Shown: positions 51,587-60,405 of the stretch, piece by piece
Layout: each line of letters opens with the position of its first letter
How positions within the stretch are numbered: the first letter of the stretch is position 1
Notes under the pieces: generated by a model
What the model was told of the DNA's origin: nothing
The model's input: only the letters and a program-made list of their open reading frames with translations
Databases searched by the model: none
Translations under genes and position numbers: made by a program
Assembly: GCA_964517465.1 (NCBI GenBank)
Contig: CAZFEK010000019.1
Span: forward strand, 1-64,000
Length of the DNA: 64,000 bases
Direction of reading: 5' to 3'
DNA from: JACPUX01 sp964517465
GTDB taxonomy: Bacteria; Pseudomonadota; Gammaproteobacteria; Burkholderiales; Casimicrobiaceae

Positions 51587-53409
51587 AGCGCCCTTTGCTC
51601 CAGCCAAATGCGCAAAGTGATCAGGCGCAGAATTTGGTCAGAGCCTTCCTTTGCCCATTCCGGCAGCGAGGTGCGCCAGGGATCTCGCCCCATCAAATCG
51701 CTCAGCAACTCGCGCTGCCCTGGGCTGGGTGCCGTCCAAAGTTCAGGCAGCACCTTGCTGTGCGCCAAGTAATAGCCGAAGTCCGGCCAAGAGCCTTCGG
51801 TCGCAAGCCTTTGCTTGGGTCTCCAGCCGCCCAGCCGGGCGAACTTACGGATTCCGGTCAGCGCGAGGTAACGCAGGCAACGCGAAAACTCGCTGGCGTC
51901 GAGCGGTGCGCCGTCGTTGTTGTTGGGAATGCCGCGCGCGGCCGCGGGGAGCAATCGGAACACGGCCTGGCGGAAAACGCGAGCATTCAGTTTCTGCTCC
52001 GGGCTCATCCGGCGATAGAGCGGCAGCAAGGAAAAATCGGTCATCACCGGATCCCAGGGCAAGGTGCGCAACAAGAACAGGCGACCCAAAGCGTCCGCTT
52101 CGCGCGACAGGGGTCGAATCCGCAGATCCTCGGCCGCTTCCGGATGGCCAGAGTAGGCGGCGGTGAGTGTGTCGGGGAAGCGCTCGCGGTGTCGCTGTCG
52201 CAGTGGTTTGCGCCAATGCGGGGCGATGGCGCAATGAGGCTGGTAAAACTGCTCTTGATACGGGGCCAAGCGATCAAAAGGCAAGTTCTTGCCCAGAAAC
52301 TGCCGCGCCTTCCGATTGAAACCCAGGCCCTTGTACAGGTAGTCGGTGTAGCACCCGGTCATGAGATTGCCGAGGCCCAGATCCGCCAAATCGGGCAAGA
52401 AGCCGAAGAAGTGTGCGTCTTTGATGGACCCCATGCCGCCGGTGATCCGCACCGTTGCCGCAGCGCCCAAACCGTAGTGCTCGGGCGCGCGCACCAGAGG
52501 ATGATGGGTGGCGCCGGCTGCTTGGGCAAGCCGTTTGGCTACGCCGGCTTCGGCGTTGGCGACATCGCAGAAAGTCAGGGTGTGGACCTCGGGCGGTACG
52601 CCGGCGGAAAACAACAAAGCCCGCGAGTCGGCCCCGCCGCTGAGCAAAAGGCCTTGCGACCCGGTCGTCTGCGGATGCCGCCTTCGCCCGGCGTCACCGA
52701 GTGCCGCCGCGAATTCCTCGGCCAGCCTTGGATCGGCAATCGGCGATGGAGGTGGCTCGGGGGGAAGCCAGGTAACGCTGCGTTGCATGGTCGGCCTGGG
52801 TCCCGGTCCGCAATACCGGTAATGGCTGGCCGGTTCGAGTTGTTCGATGCCCTGGTGAAAGGTGTAGGGCTGGACGGTGGTGCCCGTCGCCAGGCAGTCG
52901 GCGAGACTCAATGCGTCGATCGGACACGGGCGCCCTTCGCTTGCCAACCAATCGGCCAGCACGTCCGGATGGCTGGCCACTCGCAGCGGCCCGAAGCTGT
53001 TGGCGTACACCGGGAAGATACCCATCCGGTCGGTGAAGAGGTGCAGGCAATGCGCCTGTGGTTCCCAGACCAGAGCAATGGCCGGACCGTTGAGCAGCGC
53101 CGCAAGACGATCTGGGTTCGCTTTCCAGACCTGCAGCAAAAGTTTGCACAAAGCCCCGCCGCGGCCGGGAATGGAGCGCGCTTGCGCCCAGGAGTCGGCA
53201 TCGGGATAAATTCTTCCGATCAGCGCAAGCTGGGTGCCGGAGTGCTCGTCTACCGCAGCCGTGGCATCGAATCGGGCGTCGAGGCCAACGGCATGGCCAT
53301 GCCAAGCGCCCAACTCCAGCGCCTGCCGGGTGGCCGCGGGAACAAAACACAGAGCTTCGCCCCAGCGTTGCGCGACAGCGCTTTCCGGGGCGAGTACGAA
53401 GCCGCTCAC
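51583..53409 (-). CDS. Asparagine-synthetase-like protein without N-terminal cysteine
   Basis: 608 residues from GTG 53409, which overlaps the upstream stop (GTGA); the ATG-like codon at 53496 would force a 91-base overlap. The C-terminal half has the ATP-pyrophosphatase loop LLLSGGADSRALL (257-262), so an acyl-adenylate is probably formed. The N-terminal half has a glutaminase-like fold (IGRIYPDADSW, LLNGPAIALVW, LFTDRMGIFPVY), but residue 2 is Ser, not the Cys nucleophile needed for glutamine use. It may use free ammonia or another amine, as beta-lactam synthetase does, to amidate a sugar acid. It is embedded in the glycan operon. Confidence 0.8.
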   Translation of the reverse strand: MSGFVLAPESAVAQRWGEALCFVPAATRQALELGAWHGHAVGLDARFDATAAVDEHSGTQLALIGRIYPDADSWAQARSIPGRGGALCKLLLQVWKANPDRLAALLNGPAIALVWEPQAHCLHLFTDRMGIFPVYANSFGPLRVASHPDVLADWLASEGRPCPIDALSLADCLATGTTVQPYTFHQGIEQLEPASHYRYCGPGPRPTMQRSVTWLPPEPPPSPIADPRLAEEFAAALGDAGRRRHPQTTGSQGLLLSGGADSRALLFSAGVPPEVHTLTFCDVANAEAGVAKRLAQAAGATHHPLVRAPEHYGLGAAATVRITGGMGSIKDAHFFGFLPDLADLGLGNLMTGCYTDYLYKGLGFNRKARQFLGKNLPFDRLAPYQEQFYQPHCAIAPHWRKPLRQRHRERFPDTLTAAYSGHPEAAEDLRIRPLSREADALGRLFLLRTLPWDPVMTDFSLLPLYRRMSPEQKLNARVFRQAVFRLLPAAARGIPNNNDGAPLDASEFSRCLRYLALTGIRKFARLGGWRPKQRLATEGSWPDFGYYLAHSKVLPELWTAPSPGQRELLSDLMGRDPWRTSLPEWAKEGSDQILRLITLRIWLEQRAL

Positions 53410-54587
53410 TGGGCCGAGGGGGCGACCTTCGGGCGCATGGGATGGGCGCAGTGGCCGCTGCCTTTGCCGGCCTGCTGTTCCACTTGCGAGCCGCACAGGA
53501 AGTGGACCTCGACTCGCCGATTGTCTTGCAGACGAACCCCGTCGGGAGTGGGAACGCGGGGCCGGGTCTCGCCATAGAAATGGGTCCGAACCAGAGCCTC
53601 GGGCGGAGTGCCGCTGGCGAGCAGGGCCTCGATCACGACATTGAGGCGCCGCTTGGACAGCCCCTCGTTGTGTTTCTCGGTACCCGATCGGTCGGTGTGG
53701 CCACCGACCGCAGCTGGGAGTCCCGGCGAGGATTGGAGCAGTTTAGCGACCTCCGCGACGACTTTCTTGCCATCGGCTGTCAACACGGCCTGGTCGAGAT
53801 CAAAAAGAATGGTCTGATTGGCAGGGCAGGGCAGGCAAGGGGGCGGCGGACAGGCGGCCGGCGCGCATTCGGGCTTGGGCGGTGCAGCGGGCGGGGCCGA
53901 TTTCTCCCGATAGGCCGCATCAAGACGGGCCATGCTGTCTTCAAATCCGTTGCGGCAACGCGCCACGTCTTGGGGTTGGCTGTTCTCTTCCTGCTGCTCC
54001 ATCCAGCAATCGAAATACACTTGCGCCTGCGCGGCAAGCTTGGGAAAGCGCGTCGCGGCTCCCCGATTCAGGGCTCCCACCAATCGCTGGCGCGCGTAGG
54101 CGAGATCGTCCACCGCGTAAAGGGGCAAAGTGCGCTGGTAGAGCAGCTCCGGCCCGATGCGCTCGTGGCGGTCCGCCGCCGCGGCGCGGGCGAGAAATTT
54201 GGCGGCATTGGCAAAGTCGTGCTGGTGGTCCTCATGTTTGGCGAGCCAGCGGTAACCCTGAGCGAGGTAGTAGTGGAAGCCGCGGCCTTCCGGGCCGTCA
54301 AACAGCCAATCAGCGTAGGCCTCAGGCCGAATGCCTTGCGGCGGGGGCGGGGTTTCGCCCTGACCGCGCAAGGGATCGCGGGGTGGTGCCGGAGGCACTG
54401 CCTCTGCCTGGTAGGGCCAAGGGGGGGACACTCCCGCGGGCGGGTTGGTGTCTCGGGCGCCCTGGATCGGGATGTAACAGCCTGCCAGCAGTGTTGTGGC
54501 CGCGAGCATTAGCGCCAGACGAGCGAGACGCTTCGCCGCCCAAGCATGGGCTGGGGCCGGCGTAGAGGTTCGGGTGAGTTGCAGCAT
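53406..54587 (-). CDS. OmpA-family lipoprotein with Pro/Cys-rich linker
   Basis: 393 residues from ATG 54587 behind a GGGGGG-rich ribosome site; a lipobox LAGC puts lipidation at Cys37. A middle helical region (about 95-245) of tetratricopeptide-like composition (YLAQGYRWLAKHEDH, NAAKFLARAAAADRH), a Pro/Cys-rich linker (ECAPAACPPPPCLPCP) and a C-terminal OmpA domain (about 270-370) with ILFDLDQAVLTADGKK and GGHTDRSGTEKHNEGLSKRRLNVV. It is anchored in the outer membrane and binds peptidoglycan. A position between DUF5989 and the amidating enzyme suggests a structural role in attaching or exporting the glycan. Confidence 0.85.
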   Translation of the reverse strand: MLQLTRTSTPAPAHAWAAKRLARLALMLAATTLLAGCYIPIQGARDTNPPAGVSPPWPYQAEAVPPAPPRDPLRGQGETPPPPQGIRPEAYADWLFDGPEGRGFHYYLAQGYRWLAKHEDHQHDFANAAKFLARAAAADRHERIGPELLYQRTLPLYAVDDLAYARQRLVGALNRGAATRFPKLAAQAQVYFDCWMEQQEENSQPQDVARCRNGFEDSMARLDAAYREKSAPPAAPPKPECAPAACPPPPCLPCPANQTILFDLDQAVLTADGKKVVAEVAKLLQSSPGLPAAVGGHTDRSGTEKHNEGLSKRRLNVVIEALLASGTPPEALVRTHFYGETRPRVPTPDGVRLQDNRRVEVHFLCGSQVEQQAGKGSGHCAHPMRPKVAPSAQ

Positions 54588-54603
54588 GTGAAGTCCCCCC
54601 TGA

Positions 54604-54756
54604 CTAAAAAAGCGTGTAAATGAATGGCGCGATCGCCGAGCCCTGCGCCAGCACGAGCAAGGCGCCCAGCAAAACCAGGATGACAACCACCGGAAGGAGC
54701 CAGTATTTTTTGCGTTCGCGCATGAAAGCGAACAGGTCTTGGAAGAGTTCGAACAT
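54604..54756 (-). CDS. Small membrane protein, DUF5989-like
   Basis: 50 residues. An amphipathic/basic start (MFELFQDLFAFMRERKKYW) and one membrane span (LLPVVVILVLLGALLVL), ending AIAPFIYTLF. It matches the DUF5989 pattern, small proteins repeatedly found next to SxtJ-like proteins and NodU-type carbamoyltransferases, exactly the present context. Its ATG overlaps the SxtJ-like stop by one base (TGATG). No reaction is known; it may be an assembly subunit. Confidence 0.8.
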   Translation of the reverse strand: MFELFQDLFAFMRERKKYWLLPVVVILVLLGALLVLAQGSAIAPFIYTLF

Positions 54757-55166
54757 CAGTAGGGCTTCTCCATGCTGGAATCGGGGCGCACCCGACTGGG
54801 TACGCGATAACTCTTGGCTTCAGGATCGAAACGTCGTGCCAAGGGGTCGTGGCCGGTGAGGCGCAAGACCAGACCCAGAGGCAGCATCACCGCGAAGAAT
54901 ACCAGCGCCAGGATCACCCTGTTCATGATTGCGCCCATCACCAGGCCAAAACGCATCCAAGCGCGGTAAACCAGATCCAGGGTTTGCGGGGCCAAGAGCG
55001 CCCACAGCGACAAAGCTCCCCCGGCGATCCAAGGCCAAAGCGGAAATCTCAGGCTGAGGATCCAAGGCAGGAAAAGCCCGAAGATCAGGGCCAGGAGCGC
55101 GCCGGTGCTGAGGCCAAAGCGGCGCAGTCCTGCCCGGTCAAGTTGGGGAATGGGGTGTGCGTCCAT
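54756..55166 (-). CDS. SxtJ-like small membrane protein
   Basis: 136 residues with three or four membrane spans (about 15-35, 38-58, 75-105). It carries RRFGLSTGALLALIFGLFLPW near the start and the family's aromatic LDLVYRAWMRFGLVMGAIMNRVILALVFF segment, with PLGLVLRLTGHDPLARRFD near the end. SxtJ was named from saxitoxin clusters, where it accompanies the O-carbamoyltransferase SxtI. Here it sits four bases after a NodU-type carbamoyltransferase and overlaps DUF5989. It probably holds the carbamoyltransferase at the membrane or acts with it; this is inference from co-occurrence. Confidence 0.82.
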   Translation of the reverse strand: MDAHPIPQLDRAGLRRFGLSTGALLALIFGLFLPWILSLRFPLWPWIAGGALSLWALLAPQTLDLVYRAWMRFGLVMGAIMNRVILALVFFAVMLPLGLVLRLTGHDPLARRFDPEAKSYRVPSRVRPDSSMEKPY

Positions 55167-55170
55167 GGTT

Positions 55171-57009
55171 TCAGTCGAGCTCGAACTCCTTGCGCCAATC
55201 TCCGCTGTCCTGAAATGCGGGCTGCTCGCGCTTGTCGAGCAGAAAGTTCTCCAGCACCAGATAGTCCATTTCGGTCCTCATGAAACAGCGGTAAGCGTCC
55301 TGGGGCGATCCTACAATAGGCTCGCCGCGAACATTGAACGAGGTGTTGACCAGCACGGGGCAGCCGCTACGAGCGAGAAAAGCTCGCAGCAGCGCGGCGA
55401 AGCGCGGGTTGGTTTGCTCATGTACGGTCTGCACCCGGGCGGAATAGTCTACGTGGGTGATGGCGGGCAAAGTCGAACGAGGCACCTTGAGTTTCTCGAT
55501 GCCAAACAAGCGCTGTTGTTCTTCGCTCATCGCAATGCGCAAATTCTCGCGCACCGGGGCGACGATCAGCATGTAGGGGCTGGCACGGTCCAGCTCGAAG
55601 CACTCGCTCAGATGCTCGGCCAATACCGCCGGAGCGAAGGGCCGGAAGGATTCGCGGTATTTGATCTTGAGGTTCATCACCGACTGCATCTTGGGGCTGC
55701 GCGGGTCGCCAAGAATCGACCGCCCGCCCAAAGCCCGCGGCCCAAACTCCATTCGGCCTTGAAACCAGCCGACGACGTTTTCGCCGTCGAGCCGGGCGGC
55801 CACTTCCTGCACCAAGGCCGAGTCATCCAGTTCGCGGTACTTCGCTCCGAGTGAATCGAGATCGGCCTTGATCTGCTCGCGGCTGCTGCGGGGGCCCAAA
55901 TAGGCGCCGCGCATTGCGTCGCCAGGCACCGGCTGGCGTGGCTTTCCGTGGTATTGATGCCAGCAGGCCAAGGCCGCTCCCAGGGCGCCTCCGGCGTCTC
56001 CGGCGGCCGGCTGTATCCAAATGTCCCGGAATGGTCCTTCGCGCAAAAGGCGGCCGTTGGCGACGCAATTGAGCGCGACGCCGCCGGCCAAACAGAGATA
56101 TTCCGTCCCCAACTCCCGGTGCAAAGTGCGCCCCAGGCGCAGCACGATCTCCTCCGTCACCACCTGGATAGACCGGGCAAGGTCCATTTCGCGTTGCGTT
56201 ACCGGCGACTCGGGGGCGCGCGGCGGACCGCCGAACAAGGCGGCGAAACGCTGGTTGGTCATCCGCAGGCCGGTGGCGTAGTCGAAAAAACCCATGTCCA
56301 TGCGAAAAGTGCCGTCCTCCTTGAGATCGATGAGGTGGCGCAGGATCGGGTCGACGAAACGCGGTTCGCCGTAGGGCGCGAGTCCCATCAACTTGTATTC
56401 GCCGGAATTCACCTTGAAGCCGGTGAAATAGGTCATCGCCGAATACAACAGCCCCAAGGAATGCGGGAAATCGATTTCCCATTGCGGCGTGAGGCGGTTG
56501 CCCTCGCCCAGCCAGACCGAAGTGCTGGCCCATTCGCCAACGCCATCCAGGCAAAGCACCGCAGCTCGTTCGAAGGGGCTGGGAAAAAAAGCCGAGGCGG
56601 CGTGGGATTGATGGTGCTCGGCAAACCGCAGCGGCGGCAGACGGTGGGTTCCGCTGGGCAAGAGCTCGCCGAGCGCCTTGCGCAACACGCTCTTCAAATA
56701 CAACTTCTCTTTGAGCCACACCGGCATGGCGGCCAGGAACGAAACCAGGCCTTTGGGTGTGCTCGCCAAGTAAGTTTCCAGCAGGCGTTCGAATTTCAGC
56801 AGCGGCTTGTCATAAAACACGACATCATCGACTTCAGCCAAACTGATGCCGGCTTCGGCCAAACAAGCCCGGACCGCGTGGGCGGGAAAGCGCGGATCGT
56901 GCTTCTTGCGGGACAGGCGCTCCTCCTGCACCGCCGCGACGATCTCGCCGTCACGCAGCAGCGCCGCCGCGCTGTCGTGGTAATAGGCCGAAAGGCCGAG
57001 TATGTACAT
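55171..57009 (-). CDS. NodU/CmcH-family O-carbamoyltransferase
   Basis: 612 residues starting MYILGLSAYYHDSAAALLRDG. The N-terminal ASKHA-type domain has AEHHQSHAASAFFPSPF, VLCLDGVGEW, NSGEYKLMGLAPYG and GGVALNCVANGRLL. The C-terminal YrdC-like-independent domain has GWFQGRMEFGPRALGGRSILGDPRS and FRPFAPAVL. It makes carbamoyl-adenylate from carbamoyl phosphate and ATP and passes the carbamoyl group to a hydroxyl, here probably on a surface sugar. It leads the operon continuing through SxtJ, DUF5989, the OmpA lipoprotein, the Asn-synthetase homologue and WecG, and diverges from the UDP-xylose synthase gene. Confidence 0.92.
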   Translation of the reverse strand: MYILGLSAYYHDSAAALLRDGEIVAAVQEERLSRKKHDPRFPAHAVRACLAEAGISLAEVDDVVFYDKPLLKFERLLETYLASTPKGLVSFLAAMPVWLKEKLYLKSVLRKALGELLPSGTHRLPPLRFAEHHQSHAASAFFPSPFERAAVLCLDGVGEWASTSVWLGEGNRLTPQWEIDFPHSLGLLYSAMTYFTGFKVNSGEYKLMGLAPYGEPRFVDPILRHLIDLKEDGTFRMDMGFFDYATGLRMTNQRFAALFGGPPRAPESPVTQREMDLARSIQVVTEEIVLRLGRTLHRELGTEYLCLAGGVALNCVANGRLLREGPFRDIWIQPAAGDAGGALGAALACWHQYHGKPRQPVPGDAMRGAYLGPRSSREQIKADLDSLGAKYRELDDSALVQEVAARLDGENVVGWFQGRMEFGPRALGGRSILGDPRSPKMQSVMNLKIKYRESFRPFAPAVLAEHLSECFELDRASPYMLIVAPVRENLRIAMSEEQQRLFGIEKLKVPRSTLPAITHVDYSARVQTVHEQTNPRFAALLRAFLARSGCPVLVNTSFNVRGEPIVGSPQDAYRCFMRTEMDYLVLENFLLDKREQPAFQDSGDWRKEFELD

Positions 57010-57185
57010 GTGCCCCAGTATTCCCCCACGACCTGCGAACATCCGGGCCTGAAGCCAGGGTGCGCAGCCGCAAATGCTAGGTGATCGATTGGTTTATAGG
57101 GTTACAATAACAAACATTCGCGGGGAATGCCAAACGCCGCGCGCCGGACACGGCGGCGGCGGCGATGGGTCAGAGGGGATACGCA

Positions 57186-58136
57186 ATGAAACAACTCTAC
57201 GGCAAGCGCGTTCTGGTGACTGGGGGTGCCGGTTTTCTCGGCTCGCATTTGTGCCGCACGCTGCTGGAACAGGGCAACGATGTCGTTTGCGCCGACAACC
57301 TGTTTACCGGCAACAAGGACAACATCCTTACGCTCTTCGACTACAAGCGCTTTGAATTCATGCGCCATGATGTCACTTTTCCGCTTTACGTCGAAGTCGA
57401 TGAGATATTTAATCTTGCCTGCCCGGCCTCGCCCATCCATTATCAGCTCGATCCGGTGCAGACCACCAAAACCAGCGTTCACGGCGCCATCAATATGCTG
57501 GGTTTGGCCAAGCGGGTGAAGGCCAAAATCTTCCAGGCGTCGACCAGCGAAGTATACGGCGACCCCAAGGTTCATCCGCAGCGCGAAGACTATTGGGGTC
57601 ATGTGAACCCCATCGGCCGGCGCTCCTGCTACGACGAAGGCAAGCGCTGCGCGGAAACCCTTTTTTTTGACTACTTCGAGCAGCACCGGGTGCGTATCAA
57701 GGTTGCGCGGATCTTCAACACCTACGGACCGCACATGCATCCCAACGACGGACGGGTGGTTTCCAACTTTATCGTCCAGGCGCTCAAGAACGAGCCGATC
57801 ACCATTTATGGCGATGGCTCGCAGACCCGGTCGTTTTGTTACGTGGACGACTTGATCGACGGTTTCCTGCGGCTGATGGCGACACCGGACGACTTTTGCG
57901 GTCCGGTCAATTTAGGCAATCCGGGCGAGTTCACGATTCGGGAACTGGCGGAAAAGGTCATCGAACTGACGGGATCAAAGTCTCAGATCGTGTCCCACCC
58001 CTTACCCAGTGACGACCCGGTGCGCCGCTGCCCGGACATCGCATTGGCTCGCTCGCGCCTCGGCTGGGAGCCTCGGATTCCTCTGGCCGAAGGCCTGGTG
58101 AAGACTATCGCATACTTCGAGAAGCTCATAAAATAG
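57186..58136 (+). CDS. UDP-glucuronate decarboxylase (UDP-xylose synthase)
   Basis: 316 residues, extended SDR. NAD site TGGAGFLGSHL (12-22), STSEVYGDP (119-127), catalytic Tyr149 and Lys153 in CYDEGKRCAE, and IFNTYGPHMHPNDGRVVSNF, all characteristic of UXS. It converts UDP-glucuronate to UDP-xylose, an activated pentose for the polymer. The ATG is preceded by GAGGGGA. It diverges from the carbamoyltransferase gene across 176 bp. No UDP-glucose dehydrogenase gene is in the window. Confidence 0.93.
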   Translation: MKQLYGKRVLVTGGAGFLGSHLCRTLLEQGNDVVCADNLFTGNKDNILTLFDYKRFEFMRHDVTFPLYVEVDEIFNLACPASPIHYQLDPVQTTKTSVHGAINMLGLAKRVKAKIFQASTSEVYGDPKVHPQREDYWGHVNPIGRRSCYDEGKRCAETLFFDYFEQHRVRIKVARIFNTYGPHMHPNDGRVVSNFIVQALKNEPITIYGDGSQTRSFCYVDDLIDGFLRLMATPDDFCGPVNLGNPGEFTIRELAEKVIELTGSKSQIVSHPLPSDDPVRRCPDIALARSRLGWEPRIPLAEGLVKTIAYFEKLIK

Positions 58137-58159
58137 CGCACCAAAATGCAGGGGGCGAT

Positions 58160-58687
58160 TTGAGACTCATCCGTTACCTTCTGGTCTTGCTGCTGGTGCT
58201 ACCTTTGGGCGCATGGGCGGAAGACGAAGAGGATTTCGAGGTGTCCGAGGAGGGCAAGGTGTTCGAGCATTCGCGCACCGGCCTCCTTTATCGTCGCAAG
58301 CTCTATATTCAGGGCGATGAAGTGACCCATGTCCCCAGCTACCCGACTTCGTACAACGACACCCGCGATACCCGCGCCTGGAAGATTTATGTGTCGCATT
58401 GGGAGCAGGATCCGCCCAGCTTCATCACCGTGTTCATGCAGGATGACAGCACCTTTTTCTTCAGCAGGGCCGAGATCGACCTGCGAGTGACCATAGGTCA
58501 TTATGATCGAGCGGGCAACATGGTGCCGGCCAATCAGGTGATTATGCGGGGCATACCCCTAGAGAAGGGGATCAACCGCGTTCCCATCAATATCAACAAT
58601 TACAAGGGCGACATCGTCTGGGTGCATCTGATCGGCGTGCGGCAGAAGCTCCACATCAAAGCGGTCGAGGTGGTCGAGGACGAATGA
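58160..58687 (+). CDS. Exported protein of unknown function in the polysaccharide locus
   Basis: 175 residues. TTG start behind GGGGGCGA, and a signal peptide cleaved near AWA/ED. The mature part is acidic at the start (EDEEDFEVSEEG) and then beta-rich, with KLYIQGDEVTHV, KIYVSHWEQDPPSFITVFMQDD and VPININNYKGDIVWVHLIG; no cysteines and no motif I know. It lies between UDP-xylose synthase and the ExeA-like ATPase and overlaps the latter by four bases (ATGA), so it is probably their periplasmic partner in export. Function not assigned. Confidence 0.7.
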   Translation: MRLIRYLLVLLLVLPLGAWAEDEEDFEVSEEGKVFEHSRTGLLYRRKLYIQGDEVTHVPSYPTSYNDTRDTRAWKIYVSHWEQDPPSFITVFMQDDSTFFFSRAEIDLRVTIGHYDRAGNMVPANQVIMRGIPLEKGINRVPININNYKGDIVWVHLIGVRQKLHIKAVEVVEDE

Positions 58688-60345
58688 GCATGTACGAAGA
58701 GTTCTTCCATTTCTCGATCCACCCCTTTCGCAATTCCCCCGACCCGCGGTTCTTTTTCCAGAGCGTAAACCATCGCGATGCCCTGGCGATGTTGGCCTAC
58801 GGTATCCGCGAGGGCAAGGGATTCATGTTGGTCATGGGGGATGTCGGCACAGGCAAGACCATGTTGGTCCAGACCTTGAAGGCCGAATTGGCTGATCGAG
58901 CCATCCTCATCGAGGTGGCCTATCCCTGGGTTTCGGCCGACGACATTCTCAGCGCCTTGCGCGCCCGCATTGGGCTTGCGCCGGTGCCCTCAGAAAACCC
59001 CGAGGCGGTGGACAGTTTGCGCGAGCGCCTGCTCGAACTGGTCAACGAAGGGCGCGAAGTCGTTCTGGTGATCGACGAAGCGCATCAACTTCCGATCAAG
59101 ACTTTGGAAGGCATTCGCCTGATCTCCAACATCGAAACGAATACGCGCAAGTTGCTGCAAATCGTCCTGCTTGGCCAAGAGGAACTGGGCACCTTGCTTT
59201 CGCAATATTCGCTTCGGCAGGTGCAGCAACGGATCGCTTTGTCTTGTCACCTGAAACCGCTGAATCGCGCCGAAACCGCCGACTACATTCGGCATCGCTT
59301 GCGAGTGGCCAACGGCAACCCCGAGTTGTTTTCCGCGGGGGCAGCCGATCTCGTTTACCAATACTCTGGGGGTTGTCCCCGTCTGATCAACCAGGCCTGC
59401 GATTATTGCTTGCTTTATGCCTTTGGGAAGTTTGCGCCGGCGGTGCACGATAACTTGGCCAAAGAAGCGCTCCACAGCATGGTGTCGGCCCGGGCGATCC
59501 CGGCGATCCCGCAGCCAGAGCCGGCAGCCGCTTCCGTCGCAGTACCACCGCGGAGTGCCCCAGCGGCGGCGCCGGCGCCGCCGCCAAGTCCGCGCGGCGA
59601 GGAACCCCAGGCATCCGTGCCTTTTGCCATTCCGGGCGCCGGTCAACGTTCCGCGACGCCGGGTGCAGCTTTGGCTCCATCCAGCCGTGGTCTGCTCCTG
59701 TTGGGTTGGGTGATGGTCCTGGTGGCCATGGCCCTGGGCGCCACGGCGGTGTGGCTGGTTTTGAATCGCGGCGCCGAGGGCGTGTCGCCCGCGCGAGTGA
59801 CTGGCCGTGCGCCAGAATTGTCGGCGAGTGCGCCGCTCGCGCCCTCGATTGCCGCTGAAACTGCGACTCGACTGGGGCTGGGTCTGCCGGTGGGGCGGGG
59901 GTCGCCAGGCGCGCGTGCGGTCGAGACCTCGCGCGATTTGAGTTTGGCTCTGCTGGCGTCGCAGCAGTATGGCGCTTGGAACGCAACGATCCGCGATTTG
60001 CTGGCGGATGCAAACCCGCATCTCGGCGGACTGGATTCGGTACCGGCCGGCACGCGGGTCAAACTGCCGGTTTTGGCGAGGGCTGACATGGTGGTGCAGG
60101 ATGCGAGCGCCCGCAGCTACGTCTTCTTTGCGAGCTTCGAGACCGAGGAGGCGGCCCTGAAGGAGCTGGAACCCCTGCGCCGGATTTGGACCAACGCTTT
60201 GGTGGTAACCAGCGAACGCGGTGGCTCGCGGGTATTTCGGCTCTACGTGGGGCCCTTCCAGGGCGTCGCCGAAGCGAACAATGTTGCCGCCGCATTGTGG
60301 CACAAGTTCATTCCTGCGCTCGGGCAAGATTCGGGGCAGCGCTAG
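58684..60345 (+). CDS. ExeA/GspA-like ATPase fused to LysM-like and SPOR-like domains
   Basis: 553 residues. Cytoplasmic AAA domain (about 1-270) with Walker A GDVGTGKT (52-59), Walker B VVLVIDEAH (126-134) and sensor region SLRQVQQRIALSCHLKPL, as in ExeA and the ATPases of PEP-CTERM/exopolysaccharide loci. An Ala/Pro-rich linker, one membrane span (about 335-357), a LysM-like segment (about 418-462, ASQQYGAWNATIRDLLADANP) and a C-terminal SPOR-like domain (about 477-547, YVFFASFETEEAALKELEPL ... FRLYVGPFQGVAEANNVAA). It should couple ATP use inside to a peptidoglycan contact outside; the layout recalls DamX. Confidence 0.85.
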   Translation: MSMYEEFFHFSIHPFRNSPDPRFFFQSVNHRDALAMLAYGIREGKGFMLVMGDVGTGKTMLVQTLKAELADRAILIEVAYPWVSADDILSALRARIGLAPVPSENPEAVDSLRERLLELVNEGREVVLVIDEAHQLPIKTLEGIRLISNIETNTRKLLQIVLLGQEELGTLLSQYSLRQVQQRIALSCHLKPLNRAETADYIRHRLRVANGNPELFSAGAADLVYQYSGGCPRLINQACDYCLLYAFGKFAPAVHDNLAKEALHSMVSARAIPAIPQPEPAAASVAVPPRSAPAAAPAPPPSPRGEEPQASVPFAIPGAGQRSATPGAALAPSSRGLLLLGWVMVLVAMALGATAVWLVLNRGAEGVSPARVTGRAPELSASAPLAPSIAAETATRLGLGLPVGRGSPGARAVETSRDLSLALLASQQYGAWNATIRDLLADANPHLGGLDSVPAGTRVKLPVLARADMVVQDASARSYVFFASFETEEAALKELEPLRRIWTNALVVTSERGGSRVFRLYVGPFQGVAEANNVAAALWHKFIPALGQDSGQR

Positions 60346-60405
60346 ACAAGGCGATGCCTAAGCGCAAGCGGGGCCTTGGCTGAAGACGCCTGGTCGCCGC
60401 GGTGT

